Positions 24,467-33,823 of a stretch of 64,000 nt of DNA are shown piece after piece. Every line of letters begins with the position of its first letter. The stretch's first letter is position 1. The stretch is from CAZWDL01 sp964632995. GTDB lineage: Bacteria > Bacteroidota > Bacteroidia > Chitinophagales > Saprospiraceae. The position numbers and the translations under genes were made by a program. The notes under the pieces are model-generated. The model searched no databases. It saw only the letters and a list, made by a program, of their open reading frames with translations, and was not told the origin of the DNA. Where the stretch lies: assembly GCA_964632995.1 (NCBI GenBank), contig CAZWDL010000001.1:1-64000 (forward strand), in the 5' to 3' direction.

Positions 24467-27286
24467 TTACTCCTTTTCCGGCATCAGCAGGATCTGCATA
24501 AAATTATCCTTGGTGAAATAGTGCTGGGCAGCTTGCTGGATAGCAACGGAGCTCAATCCATTGACGTACTTTTCGTATCGCTCTAATTTAATTCCATCGA
24601 GAGGGATATTTTGCCGGTAGCGTGCCAGCAGCTGTCCATGCCAAAATCCGTTTTCTTTAAGATTTTTGATGCGGGATTGCCGTTGAGTGTTTCTGATTTT
24701 GTCCAAATCCTCTTGCGAAGCGCCGTTTTGCCGGATCTGATCCAGGGTGCTCATGGCTGTTTCAATCAGCATATCCGTTTCTTCCGGATCGGCATTGAAG
24801 CTGAGGGTGATCCGGTATCGCGGATCGGGGAATTGCTGGGCGATTCCGGATACGCGCACGCCGTAGACCCCTCCCTTCTCTTCACGCATGGATTCCCGAA
24901 GCTTAATGCGGACCAGCTCCACCATGGAATAGAAATCGTATCGTTTCTGACTGTCCTGGTAATCGAAATCGCCGTGAAAAATCAGTTCCACTAGTGATTT
25001 GGGCGCCTTTCCGCGGAAAATCGTCGTATCGATCTTACCCGGCGTCAGATCGGCGCCCACATCCTGCCAGCTTTCCCGACGGGCTGTAGCCGGCAGATTA
25101 CCGAGGTAGATTTGCAGCAGGGGCAAAATCTCGCTGAGTTCAAAGTTGCCAGTAAATACAAAGGTGAAGTCACTGGCATCGGCAAAGCGGTCTTTATAAA
25201 TCTGATAGGCCTGGTCGAGAGATATTTCCTCCAGATCTTTCATTCGGGTCATCTGCCGCCGGGGGTGGTTATTGTATTTTATTTGATTTTTTGCCCCGGC
25301 AAAATAGTAATAGGGATTGGAGAACATATTTTCTACGATAGACCGTTGTCGGCTCAAAAAAGAAGCGAGGGCGATGCTGTCTTTGCGCGGCTGAGTAAAG
25401 TAAAGATAGGTCAGCTGCAGCATGGTTTCCAGGTCCTCGGCCGCGCAGCTTCCGTTGAGGCCCTCGTAAAGCTCACTGATATACGGGCCTGCGGATACAT
25501 TCTTTCCCGCCAGCTTTTTCTCCAGTTCGGGCAGGCTGAATTCGGCGAGTCCCGCCAGATTGATGAGGGCGCCGGCGTTGGAAGCGCTTTGGTAAACGTC
25601 GTCTTCGTAAAGAGAATGGCCGCCGGGGCTAAAAGAACCCATCAAAATCTGATCATTTTGAAAATCCGTGGGTTTGAGAACGACTTTTACGCCGTTTTCC
25701 AGGGTAAGTTCCGTTACGCTTAGTTCGGTAAACGCGGTAGTTGAAGCCACAGCAACGGGATGGAGGGTAGCTGAAAGCAGGGGCGCGTCGGAAACTTCAT
25801 CCACCCAGGGTTCCAGGTCAATGTTTTCCACCTCTTCCAGCAGTCCGGTGAGCTCGGATTCGGAGGGCAGGGGCCTCTCTTCTTTCTCCGGCCCGGTTAC
25901 TACCATGACTCTGTTGGCCTGGTTGAGCCATTTTCGCGGAAGCGGATTGATATCGGAAAGGGTAAGGGTGGGCAATAATTGTCGATAAAGTTTCAGGATC
26001 TGCTCGGGATCCGGGGCCGGCCGGGCATCTGTAAAGTAATTGACCAGGCGAGCGGCAAGGCTGCCGGATCGCTGTTTGTCTTTTTCCTTGGCAGATTGTT
26101 CGGCGCTGCTGAGCATTTCGGCCTTGTGCCGTTCCAGTTCACTATCGACAAAACCGTGTTGCATAGCACGGTAAGTTTCTATCAACACAGCACGTAGTCC
26201 TGCGAGGGCTTTACCTTCAGCGGTAAAGGCCGATACGTAATAGATATCCTGGCTGCCGACATCACCGCCGTACCCGGAATAGGCAAAGGTGAAGTCGGGA
26301 TCGCTTTGCCCTTGCTGTACTTCAAAGAGACGCGCATTGAGCATCCGGTTGTAGAGAGAGTGTGCCAGTTGCTCCCGATACGCAGAGAGATCCTCTACCT
26401 TGTGTTCCGGATGTTTGTAGACCACCTGAATACGCGTAAAGGCCGCTTCTTCGTCCGTACAACGCGCCACCCGGGTTTCCGGGTGTCCGGGGATATCATA
26501 AGTTTTACGGGGCCTTGGATTATCCGGGTTTTTCAGATCACTGAAACGCCCGATTAATTCTTTCTCCATCCATTCCACCTCAAAGTCTCCCACGGCGACG
26601 ATAGCCATGAGGTCGGGGCGGTACCAGTCGCGGTAAAACCGGCGGATAGTGCTGTGATCTGCCGTGTCGATAATTTCGGGGTCGCCGATGGGCAGGCGTT
26701 TGGCATAGCGGGAGTCCTGGTAAAGTACGGGGAAGTATTGCTGCTGCAGGCGCTGATCGGGGCTCAGATTAGTCCGCCATTCTGAAATAATGACTCCTCT
26801 TTCCTTGTCAATTTCTTCCGGTTCAAAACTGACGCCCCCGGCCCAGTCTTCCAGGATGAGCAGCCCCTTTTCCAGTAGCGGCAGGCTATCGGTCCGGGCC
26901 TGTAGCATGTATACCGTTTCGCCAAAGCTGGTATAAGCGTTCAGGTCGGGACCAAAGCGCGACCCGACACTTTCCAGGTAGTCGATCAGTTCGTTTTTCT
27001 CGAAGTGGGTGCTGCCGTTAAAGGCCATGTGTTCGACGAAGTGCGCGATGCCCAGTTGATCGGGGTCTTCCTGCAGAGATCCGGCGCGAACTACGAGCCT
27101 CAACTCGGCGCGGTCTTCCGGCTTTTCATTGTGCCGGATGAAATAAAGCATTCCGTTGGGAAGTTCTCCTGTTTTTATAGCGGGATCAGTAGGGACTGCC
27201 CGGCTGAGGGGGAGATCTGATTCCTGGGCTGGAAGCACCAAAAAGAAAGAAAGGATAAATAGGACAGAAGTTATCGTTCTCATCAA
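24467..27286 (-). CDS. M16 family zinc metallopeptidase, exported
   Basis: 939 aa with a signal peptide (MMRTITSVLFILSFFLVLPA). The first M16 domain carries the inverted zinc motif HFVEH (in IAHFVEHMAFNGSTHF, about residues 80-95) and the distal Glu in EEIDKERGVIISEWR. The second half is an inactive M16 copy (VELIFHGDFDYQDS, RESMREEKGGVYGVRVSG). Two tandem modules of this size match PqqL/YmxG-type periplasmic peptidases that degrade short peptides or process exported proteins. It is convergent with the dehydrogenase gene and lies downstream of ffh on the same strand, 113 bp away. Confidence 0.93.
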   Translation of the reverse strand: MMRTITSVLFILSFFLVLPAQESDLPLSRAVPTDPAIKTGELPNGMLYFIRHNEKPEDRAELRLVVRAGSLQEDPDQLGIAHFVEHMAFNGSTHFEKNELIDYLESVGSRFGPDLNAYTSFGETVYMLQARTDSLPLLEKGLLILEDWAGGVSFEPEEIDKERGVIISEWRTNLSPDQRLQQQYFPVLYQDSRYAKRLPIGDPEIIDTADHSTIRRFYRDWYRPDLMAIVAVGDFEVEWMEKELIGRFSDLKNPDNPRPRKTYDIPGHPETRVARCTDEEAAFTRIQVVYKHPEHKVEDLSAYREQLAHSLYNRMLNARLFEVQQGQSDPDFTFAYSGYGGDVGSQDIYYVSAFTAEGKALAGLRAVLIETYRAMQHGFVDSELERHKAEMLSSAEQSAKEKDKQRSGSLAARLVNYFTDARPAPDPEQILKLYRQLLPTLTLSDINPLPRKWLNQANRVMVVTGPEKEERPLPSESELTGLLEEVENIDLEPWVDEVSDAPLLSATLHPVAVASTTAFTELSVTELTLENGVKVVLKPTDFQNDQILMGSFSPGGHSLYEDDVYQSASNAGALINLAGLAEFSLPELEKKLAGKNVSAGPYISELYEGLNGSCAAEDLETMLQLTYLYFTQPRKDSIALASFLSRQRSIVENMFSNPYYYFAGAKNQIKYNNHPRRQMTRMKDLEEISLDQAYQIYKDRFADASDFTFVFTGNFELSEILPLLQIYLGNLPATARRESWQDVGADLTPGKIDTTIFRGKAPKSLVELIFHGDFDYQDSQKRYDFYSMVELVRIKLRESMREEKGGVYGVRVSGIAQQFPDPRYRITLSFNADPEETDMLIETAMSTLDQIRQNGASQEDLDKIRNTQRQSRIKNLKENGFWHGQLLARYRQNIPLDGIKLERYEKYVNGLSSVAIQQAAQHYFTKDNFMQILLMPEKE

Positions 27287-27399
27287 TGTGAATATTTACT
27301 TAATAGAACGAACAACAAAGGAAATAAGGTCTCTTCGGGGAGAATAGGATTCCCATATATATAGGCGGACTAACCCTTTTCTTTCCTATTTCTTATTTC

Positions 27400-28785
27400 T
27401 CACATCCCTCTTCTTCGCGGGCGACGTTTAGACCGGCGGCGGCGGGTGCCTCCCTTACTGCCCGGCGTACCGGTTGGGCCGCTACCCATCCCCGGCATTT
27501 TACTCATCTTGTGCATCATTTTCCGCATTTGATCGAACTGCTTGATGAAGGCATTGATGTCGTGTACTTCGTTGCCGCAGCCTTTCGCGATGCGTCGTTT
27601 TCGACTGGCGTTGAGAATTTCAGGGTTGCCACGTTCCTCCGGAGTCATGGAGAAGATAATAGCTTCCACCTTATTGAAGGCCGAATCGTCGATATCCAGG
27701 TTTTTAGTGAGTTTGTTCATACCGGGAATCATGCCCATCAAGGATTTGATATCGCCCATTTTCCGGATCTGGTTGATTTGGCTGAGAAAGTCATTGAAAT
27801 CAAACTTGTTGCGTTTGATTTTCTTTTCCAGCCGTTTGGCCTCCTTTTCATCAAATTGCTCCTGGGCCTTTTCAACAAAAGAGACAATATCCCCCATCCC
27901 CATAATACGCTGGGCCATGCGGTCGGGGTGGAATACGTCGAGCGTATCCATTTTCTCTCCGGTGCTGACGAATTTGATGGGTTTGCCGACCGTGTACTTG
28001 ATCGAAAGGGCGGCGCCGCCGCGGGTATCGCCGTCGAGCTTGGTGAGCACTACGCCGTCGTAGTCGATCACCTCGTTAAAGGCTTTAGCGGTGTTGACGG
28101 CATCCTGCCCCGTCATGGAGTCCACAACGAAAAGTGTTTCGTTGGGTTGCAAAGCCTCTTTGAGGCTGGAGATTTCGTTCATCATCTCCTGATCTACGCT
28201 GAGGCGGCCGGCGGTATCGACGATGACCGTATCGAAGCTGTGGTCCTGTGCGTGTTTGATAGCGCGCAGAGCGATCTCCACAGGATCCTTGTTGTCTTCT
28301 TCTTTGTAAACCGGCACCTTGACCTGGTTGCCGATGACCGAAAGCTGATTGATAGCAGCCGGCCTGTAGACGTCGCAGGCGACGAGCAGCGGGCTTTTCT
28401 TTCGCTTGGATTTCAGAAAGTTGGCCAACTTTCCCGAAAAAGTCGTTTTTCCTGAGCCTTGCAGACCGGCGATCAGGATCACACTAGGCTTGCCTTTGAT
28501 ATCAAAATCTGCCGCTTCACCCCCCATGAGTTCGATGAGCTCATCTTGGACGATTTTGACCATTAGTTCTCCCGGCTTGACCGACTTCAGCAGGTTCTGC
28601 TGGCCGAGTGCCTTTTCCTTGACCTTATCAGTAAATTCCTTGGCGATCTTATAATTGACATCCGCTGCAACAAGGGCCCGCCGGATTTCTTTGATCGATT
28701 GGGCAATATTCAGCTCCGTTAACTTACTTTCTCCTTTCAGAGTTTTGAAAGCGCCTTCTAATCTATCGCTCAGACTTTCAAACAT
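27400..28785 (-). CDS. ffh: Signal recognition particle protein Ffh
   Basis: 461 aa. Ffh binds signal peptides and 4.5S RNA and, with FtsY, delivers ribosomes to the membrane. The N domain is followed by the GTPase domain: G1 GLQGSGKTTFSGKLA (about residues 105-119), the CDVYRPAAINQL insertion region, G3 DTAGRLSVDQEMM, DSMTGQDAVN and G4 TKLDGDTRGGAAL. The methionine-rich M domain (about 300-440) has the RNA-binding SRKRRIAKGCG. The tail is very basic (RRRRSKRRPRRRGM). A -7 element lies at 28851-28858. Insertase yidC is also in this window at 33.9 kb. Confidence 0.97.
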   Translation of the reverse strand: MFESLSDRLEGAFKTLKGESKLTELNIAQSIKEIRRALVAADVNYKIAKEFTDKVKEKALGQQNLLKSVKPGELMVKIVQDELIELMGGEAADFDIKGKPSVILIAGLQGSGKTTFSGKLANFLKSKRKKSPLLVACDVYRPAAINQLSVIGNQVKVPVYKEEDNKDPVEIALRAIKHAQDHSFDTVIVDTAGRLSVDQEMMNEISSLKEALQPNETLFVVDSMTGQDAVNTAKAFNEVIDYDGVVLTKLDGDTRGGAALSIKYTVGKPIKFVSTGEKMDTLDVFHPDRMAQRIMGMGDIVSFVEKAQEQFDEKEAKRLEKKIKRNKFDFNDFLSQINQIRKMGDIKSLMGMIPGMNKLTKNLDIDDSAFNKVEAIIFSMTPEERGNPEILNASRKRRIAKGCGNEVHDINAFIKQFDQMRKMMHKMSKMPGMGSGPTGTPGSKGGTRRRRSKRRPRRRGM

Positions 28786-29123
28786 GTGCTATACAATTTA
28801 TGGTTTTTCCCTTCTTTTTCGTCATCAGGGCGATTTACAGAAAAGTTCTGCAAATATAATGAAATCAAAGTAAAGAAAGTTGCCTTTTGGTTCCTAAGCC
28901 TTGAATATGTAGTCCCTGCCAGCCCCTTTCCGGAAGTTCTTAACAGAATGTTAAAAAAAAGAAGCATTACATTTCTTTTTATTGGCTTATTACCATATAT
29001 TTAATTGTGGCTTTTGAGTTTTATGATAATCGAGCTCGTGACACGCCTATCCAGCCTGTTCGAATAATTCAGTGATCAGTCCAAGATAACAATAGATTTA
29101 TTCGATAATCAATTCCCAAATTT
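28786..29123. other. Intergenic region between divergent ffh and ompA-like genes
   Basis: A 338-bp AT-rich region without a gene. It contains the ffh -7 element (complement of 28851-28858) and a TTAACA/TGTTAA inverted repeat with a 3-nt centre (28940-28954) followed by an eight-A run. No convincing promoter for the rightward gene was found. Confidence 0.4.
28851..28858 (-). promoter_or_regulatory. -7 promoter element for ffh
   Basis: The complement reads TATATTTG followed by C, an exact TAnnTTTG match, about 66 bp before the ffh start. Confidence 0.5.
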
Positions 29124-29972
29124 ATGACCGCGCTATACAAGGTCCTCACTATCCTGGCGCTATGGTTTCTGTACACTTTTGCATTGTACTGGTTGGCTTC
29201 GGACACGCTGTGTCTGGGCTGTGGTGCCGGCGGAGGTGCGATGGAGGCCGCGGCGCCGCCCCTTACACCTGCGGAACCGGCTGAATTTCGGCGGTACCCC
29301 ATTGATTTTCGCTGGTCGGAAGCCGAGGCTTTCACCAATGCCGGATACCGGGCTTTTCGGGATTCTCTGCTTGCGCTCCAGGACGAAGACAACATCCTGG
29401 AGATAACCGGGCTGTATTTTGAAGAAGAACCGGCTCCGGAAGGTTTTCAGAATATGGGGTTTGCACGGGCCGAACAGGTCCGGCAGTTATTTTTGGATGA
29501 CATTCCTGCGGAACGCACTCGCATACGCGCCCGCCTGGTTGAGGCGCCGGCCGGAGCACGGGAGGGCTTCTTTCAAGGCGTGATTTTCGATTGGATCGCA
29601 ACTGAGGAAAAGGTGGCGGAGACGGTGGAAGAGCTGCCCGATCGGGTCAATATTCGTTTCCCTTACAATTCGGTGGAGAAAGATTATGCTGAAGAGGTTG
29701 AACAATACTTGCAGCGTCTTGCAGAGAACCTCGTGCAGACAGGGCGCCGCGTGCGGCTGACCGGCCATGCTGATAATACCGGTCCACCGGATTATAATGA
29801 GCAACTAGGCCTGGAACGCGCTCAGGCTATCCGCGATGTGCTGATCGGATACGGGGTGCCCGCCGATCAGATTCAGGTGGAGTCGAAAGGGGAAACCCAA
29901 CCTATTGCTTCCAATGATACCCCTGAAGGCCGGCACGAAAACCGGCGCGTGGAAATCCGGGTCATGGAGTGA
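29124..29972 (+). CDS. Membrane-anchored OmpA-like peptidoglycan-binding protein
   Basis: 282 aa. One N-terminal hydrophobic helix (about residues 5-26) is not followed by a convincing cleavage site, so it probably anchors the protein in the inner membrane with the rest outside. The C-terminal OmpA domain (about 185-282) has the peptidoglycan-binding residues in LTGHADNTGPPDYN, LGLERAQAIRDVL and ENRRVEIRV. An earlier segment (ILEITGLYFEEE, NMGFARAEQVRQLFLDDIP) looks like a decayed second OmpA-like unit. It is followed 61 bp later by the triple helix-hairpin-helix gene, probably as one operon. Confidence 0.85.
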   Translation: MTALYKVLTILALWFLYTFALYWLASDTLCLGCGAGGGAMEAAAPPLTPAEPAEFRRYPIDFRWSEAEAFTNAGYRAFRDSLLALQDEDNILEITGLYFEEEPAPEGFQNMGFARAEQVRQLFLDDIPAERTRIRARLVEAPAGAREGFFQGVIFDWIATEEKVAETVEELPDRVNIRFPYNSVEKDYAEEVEQYLQRLAENLVQTGRRVRLTGHADNTGPPDYNEQLGLERAQAIRDVLIGYGVPADQIQVESKGETQPIASNDTPEGRHENRRVEIRVME

Positions 29973-30033
29973 TTGGTGACCGCAATCTTTCTATAAACCT
30001 CAACTTATCCTTGAAAAGTAAAAATAAAACCAC

Positions 30034-31404
30034 ATGTCATCTAATACACTGTTTCTTCACATTCCCGGGCTGGATTGCCTGTGGTGGCTGTTGCTCGCTA
30101 TGCTCCTTCCTTTACTGCTGGGGTTATTGCTGGGCTATTGGCTATGGTATCAGTATAAAAAGCAGTCTGCCGAACTGGAAATGGAACGAGACCAGTTGCA
30201 TGACCGCAACAATGAGCTCGAAAGAAGCAATGCCGAGCTGAAATATAAAAAAGACGAGCTCGAAAAAGATAATACTGCACTTCGCGCTTCCATTAATTCC
30301 CTGGAAGCCGATCTGGCCGTAATGCGGGGCAGGCTTGAACGCCAGCAGCGGGAAAGCGCCGGAGAAACTGAGCAGGCCGCCGATGTCGACGGACGAGGCC
30401 TGGGTATCGCCTCGCTCGAAGGAGCGGATATTGATTACGCCTCGCTCTTTGCTCCTGGCGAATTGCAAATTGTAGAAGGCATTGGTCCTAAAGTTGAAGA
30501 GGTGCTCAAAAACGCCGGAATCAATACCTGGGCTGAACTGGCCGGTCAATCCCAGGAGGATCTGAAATCTTTGCTGGCTGCCGCCGGACCGGCGTATAAA
30601 ATGATGGAGCCCAAGAGCTGGCCGCAGCAGGCAAGACTGGCTAGTGAAGGCAAGTGGGACGAACTGGTGGAGTATCAAAAATTCCTCGATACGGGAAAGG
30701 AAGATCAGGGTGATTTCGTAACACCGGCGAAAATCGAAACCCTGGCTTTACGCCGCAAGGACGATATCCCGAAAGTGGCTTCCAGAGGCCTCCTCGCGGT
30801 GGGGTACGCTGCGATTTTCCAAACCAGCGATCTGAAAATAATTGAAGGCATCGGGCCAAAGCTGGAAGAGGTCTTGAAAAAAGGCGGATATGCCAATTGG
30901 GCCGCAATTGCCAAGGCTAGTCCGGAGGAACTTTCCGAAACCCTGGAAAAAGCAGATCCCAAATACCGGATTCACAATCCCGAGACCTGGCCGCGACAGG
31001 CCGAGCTAGCGGCGGAAGGCAAATGGGACGAATTAGTGGAATACCAGAAATTCCTGGATACCGGAGAAGAAAAAAAGGGTGACTTTGAAACCCCGTCCAA
31101 GGTAGAAGAGCTTGCCGCCAAGATGATGGGATTCGCCGGGGCCAATCCGGAGGATTTGAAAATCATCGAGGGCATCGGACCTAAAATTGAGGAACTGCTC
31201 AAGAATAACGGGATCCGGAACTGGCAGGAGCTGGCCTTCACGACAACCGATGAGATCCAGGATCTGCTGACGGCCTCCGGGAAAAATTTCCGCCTGGCCG
31301 ATCCTTCATCCTGGCCCCAACAGGCGCTACTGGCTGCCGAAGGAAAGTGGAAGGAACTTAAAGATTACCAGGACTTCCTTCAGGGAGGTAAAACTCCGGA
31401 ATAG
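30034..31404 (+). CDS. Membrane-anchored coiled-coil protein with three HhH-like repeats
   Basis: 456 aa. An N-terminal transmembrane helix (about residues 14-40) is followed by YQYKKQ, which by the positive-inside rule puts the rest in the cytoplasm. A long coiled coil follows (about 44-108). Three copies of an 80-90 residue unit come next. Each begins with a helix-hairpin-helix-like core (EGIGPKVEEVLKNAGI, EGIGPKLEEVLKKGGY, EGIGPKIEELLKNNGI) and ends with a W-P-x-Q-A ... EGKW-x-EL segment. EGIGPK cores are used in nucleic-acid or protein binding. Such proteins are often mislabelled as ribosomal protein L21. The true partner is unknown. It pairs with the upstream OmpA-like gene. Confidence 0.85.
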   Translation: MSSNTLFLHIPGLDCLWWLLLAMLLPLLLGLLLGYWLWYQYKKQSAELEMERDQLHDRNNELERSNAELKYKKDELEKDNTALRASINSLEADLAVMRGRLERQQRESAGETEQAADVDGRGLGIASLEGADIDYASLFAPGELQIVEGIGPKVEEVLKNAGINTWAELAGQSQEDLKSLLAAAGPAYKMMEPKSWPQQARLASEGKWDELVEYQKFLDTGKEDQGDFVTPAKIETLALRRKDDIPKVASRGLLAVGYAAIFQTSDLKIIEGIGPKLEEVLKKGGYANWAAIAKASPEELSETLEKADPKYRIHNPETWPRQAELAAEGKWDELVEYQKFLDTGEEKKGDFETPSKVEELAAKMMGFAGANPEDLKIIEGIGPKIEELLKNNGIRNWQELAFTTTDEIQDLLTASGKNFRLADPSSWPQQALLAAEGKWKELKDYQDFLQGGKTPE

Positions 31405-31430
31405 TGATCTTCCCAGGTTCCCGAAATATT

Positions 31431-31542
31431 AGTGGTGAAGGACACGAATAGCTGACTACTTATTCCTGGTGCATCTATTCGAATTGATGACCGATGAGGC
31501 ACAATCTGACATAAGGATCAGGTACTTTGTCCCTTCACTACT
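31431..31542. repeat. Large quasi-palindromic stem-loop (112 nt)
   Basis: The outer arms AGTGGTGAAGGACA (31431-31444) and TGTCCCTTCACTACT (31528-31542) pair with one mismatch and one bulge. The inner arms CGAATAG (31445-31451) and CTATTCG (31475-31481) are perfect and directly continue the left arm. It starts 26 nt after the stop of the HhH gene and is followed by a separate ordinary terminator. Confidence 0.7.
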
Positions 31543-31555
31543 GGCCCGTTAGTAC

Positions 31556-31594
31556 AAACTTCCCCGCCAAATTGAATTTTGGGCGGGGAAGTTT
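31556..31594 (+). terminator. Strong intrinsic terminator
   Basis: A 13-bp perfect stem, AAACTTCCCCGCC (31556-31568) with GGCGGGGAAGTTT (31582-31594), followed by TATTTTAG. It should end the OmpA-like/HhH operon, and lies only 30 bp before the lipoprotein start. Confidence 0.75.
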
Positions 31595-31624
31595 TATTTT
31601 AGCCGCACATCAAATTATCCATTT

Positions 31625-32437
31625 ATGAATCACCGCACACTTTTCTTCTCCCTGTCGGTTTTAGTTATCTGTTTTGCCTGTGAACCGGCAGAAAATGCCG
31701 GGACCACCGAAACAACATCACTGGAAAACAACCCGCCTGCTGAGGGATTCAACGCCGCCGCCAGCGATGAGCGAGCTATCGCTATCGCCGACTCCGTCAT
31801 GAAGGCGATGGGGGGAAGGCGGGCCTGGGACAATACGCGCTATATCGGCTGGAACTTCTTCGGGGCCCGCGAATTGCTCTGGGATAAGAAAAGCGGCCTG
31901 GTGCGCATACAAATGCCAAGCGATAGCACGGTATTTCTCATCAATGTCAAAACCGATACCGGTAGGGTGATGCTCGACGGAAAACGCCTGGAAAATCAAG
32001 ACTCTTTGGCCAAATACGTGCAGCGCGGCGAGAGTATCTGGATCAATGACTCCTACTGGTTGCTGATGCCTTTTAAACTCAAGGACTCAGGGGTGACGCT
32101 CAAATATCAGGGGCAGGATACCATCCAGGGCGGACAAGCCGCACAGGTGCTTCAGCTGACCTTCGACGGGGTAGGGGATACCCCTCAGAATAAGTATCGG
32201 GTATTTGTGGACCAGGACGATCACCTCGTGAAACAATGGCAATTCTATCGCGATGCTGCCGACGAAGAACCGGCCTTTACCACGCCCTGGAAAGATTATC
32301 AAAAACACGGTGATATTTTACTGTCGGGAGATCGTGGACAGCGGCAAATTACTAATATCCACGTATATGAATCGGTGCCCGATCGTGTTTTTCACTCCTT
32401 TGAACCTGTGGATTTAGATGCCCTGGCCGCCAACTGA
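31625..32437 (+). CDS. Lipoprotein of unknown function
   Basis: 270 aa. A type II signal peptide ends in a lipobox-like VICFAC followed by EPAEN, with the Cys at about residue 19, so it should be a lipoprotein. The mature part begins with a linker, then MKAMGGRRAWDNTRYIGW and beta-rich segments (LLWDKKSGLVRIQMPSDST, SYWLLMPFKLKDSGVTLKY, NKYRVFVDQDDHLVKQWQF). This order resembles the LolA/LolB-type open-barrel fold, but the similarity is by pattern only. The next gene is an aminotransferase 90 bp downstream with no evident link. Confidence 0.7.
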   Translation: MNHRTLFFSLSVLVICFACEPAENAGTTETTSLENNPPAEGFNAAASDERAIAIADSVMKAMGGRRAWDNTRYIGWNFFGARELLWDKKSGLVRIQMPSDSTVFLINVKTDTGRVMLDGKRLENQDSLAKYVQRGESIWINDSYWLLMPFKLKDSGVTLKYQGQDTIQGGQAAQVLQLTFDGVGDTPQNKYRVFVDQDDHLVKQWQFYRDAADEEPAFTTPWKDYQKHGDILLSGDRGQRQITNIHVYESVPDRVFHSFEPVDLDALAAN

Positions 32438-32527
32438 TTAAACGATGCGGTTCACAAAGTGGCATTCTTGTCTTATCTTTAAGCCTTTTATTCATCAGCG
32501 TCGCAAGGCGTTGTAAAAGCCACGTTT

Positions 32528-33769
32528 ATGCCGACGATTTCTCAGCGGGCAGGTCTGGTTCCCACGTCACCTTTTCGTAAACTGACTCCCTTTGCCGACC
32601 GGGCTAAAGCGGAAGGCAAGCATGTTTATCATCTCAATATCGGACAACCCGATATCGAGACACCGCCTGCTGCCCTTCAGCAGCTCAAGGCCGCAGATAT
32701 TCCAGTGCTGGCCTATAGCCCTGCTGAAGGATTGCCTTCCTACCGGCGCAAACTCGTTGAATACTATCGCAGCTTCGATATAGAGCTGACGGCAGACCAA
32801 ATACTTATCACGACGGGCGCCTCGGAAGCGATTCAGCTTATCTTCCTGGCTTGTCTCAATCCCGGCGAAGAGATTATCGTTCCCGAACCCTTCTACGCCA
32901 ATTACAACGGGTTTGCCCGGATTGCCGATGTGCAAATCAAACCCATTACCTGTTCGATTGACAATGCTTTTGCACTTCCTCAAACTGCTGATTTCGAACG
33001 CCTGATAGGGCCAAAAACTAAGGCTGTTTTCATCACGAATCCCAGCAATCCTACCGGTCGTTTTTATTCGAAGGAGGTACTGGAATCGCTGGCCGTTCTG
33101 GTGAAGAAATACGATCTTTACCTCTTTGTCGATGAGGTTTACCGCGAATTTTGTTACGAAGAGGAATCGCCTTTCTTTTCTGCATTGCGCCTGGAAGGAT
33201 TGGAAGACCACGTCGTGATGGTCGATTCCGTGTCTAAACGATACAGCGCCTGCGGTGCTCGCGTAGGGGCAGTCGTCACCAGGAGCGAAGCGCTGCTGGA
33301 AGCTTTGACTCGCTATGTCAAGCTTCGTCTCAGCCCTCCGGTGTTGGGGCAACTGCTGGCAGAAGCCTTGCTGGATGTAAAGCCGGCTTATCTTAAGGGA
33401 GTAAAAAAAGAATATAAGCTTCGGCGGCAAACTATTTATCGCCGTCTTCAACAAATGCCGGGTGTCATTAGTTACTTTCCCGGTGGCGCCTTTTACTGTT
33501 TCGCCAGGTTTCCTGTTGACAATGCGGAACACTTTTGCCGCTGGCTACTGGAATTTTTCGATTACAAAGGTGCCACAGTAATGCTGTCGCCGGGGGAAGG
33601 GTTTTACGCTACACCAGGTCTCGGTGTGGACGAGGTGCGCATCGCCTATATTCTCAATGAAAAAGACCTGGAAGCAGCGATGGATTGCCTGGAGGTCGCC
33701 CTTCGCGTTTATCCAGGGCGAGCACCCGTAGAAAGCGAAACGGTGAGGTTCAATCAAGAAAGTTTATAA
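32528..33769 (+). CDS. PLP-dependent class I/II aminotransferase
   Basis: 413 aa, fold type I. The PLP lysine is in MVDSVSKRYSACGARVGA (Ser-x-Ser-Lys-Arg). Other markers are GQPDIETPPA near the start, LITTGASEAIQLIF, NPSNPTGRFYS (the conserved Asn-Pro-Thr-Gly) and LFVDEVYREFCYE. The C-terminal DEVRIAYIL holds the arginine that binds the substrate carboxylate. It groups with aspartate/aromatic-type aminotransferases; the amino acid used cannot be told. A near-consensus -7 element TATCTTTA lies at 32474-32481. Cytoplasmic. Confidence 0.9.
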   Translation: MPTISQRAGLVPTSPFRKLTPFADRAKAEGKHVYHLNIGQPDIETPPAALQQLKAADIPVLAYSPAEGLPSYRRKLVEYYRSFDIELTADQILITTGASEAIQLIFLACLNPGEEIIVPEPFYANYNGFARIADVQIKPITCSIDNAFALPQTADFERLIGPKTKAVFITNPSNPTGRFYSKEVLESLAVLVKKYDLYLFVDEVYREFCYEEESPFFSALRLEGLEDHVVMVDSVSKRYSACGARVGAVVTRSEALLEALTRYVKLRLSPPVLGQLLAEALLDVKPAYLKGVKKEYKLRRQTIYRRLQQMPGVISYFPGGAFYCFARFPVDNAEHFCRWLLEFFDYKGATVMLSPGEGFYATPGLGVDEVRIAYILNEKDLEAAMDCLEVALRVYPGRAPVESETVRFNQESL

Positions 33770-33823
33770 AACCAGGTCCCCTCACAGGATGGACTCATCG
33801 ATAATCTGTCGAGAAACATCTAT

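Noticed and set aside
27321..27399. GAAATAAG/CTTATTTC pair around the ffh-M16 gap
   Set aside because: Only 8 bp in AT-rich sequence with a 63-nt loop and no inner stem; too weak to join the large stem-loop class.
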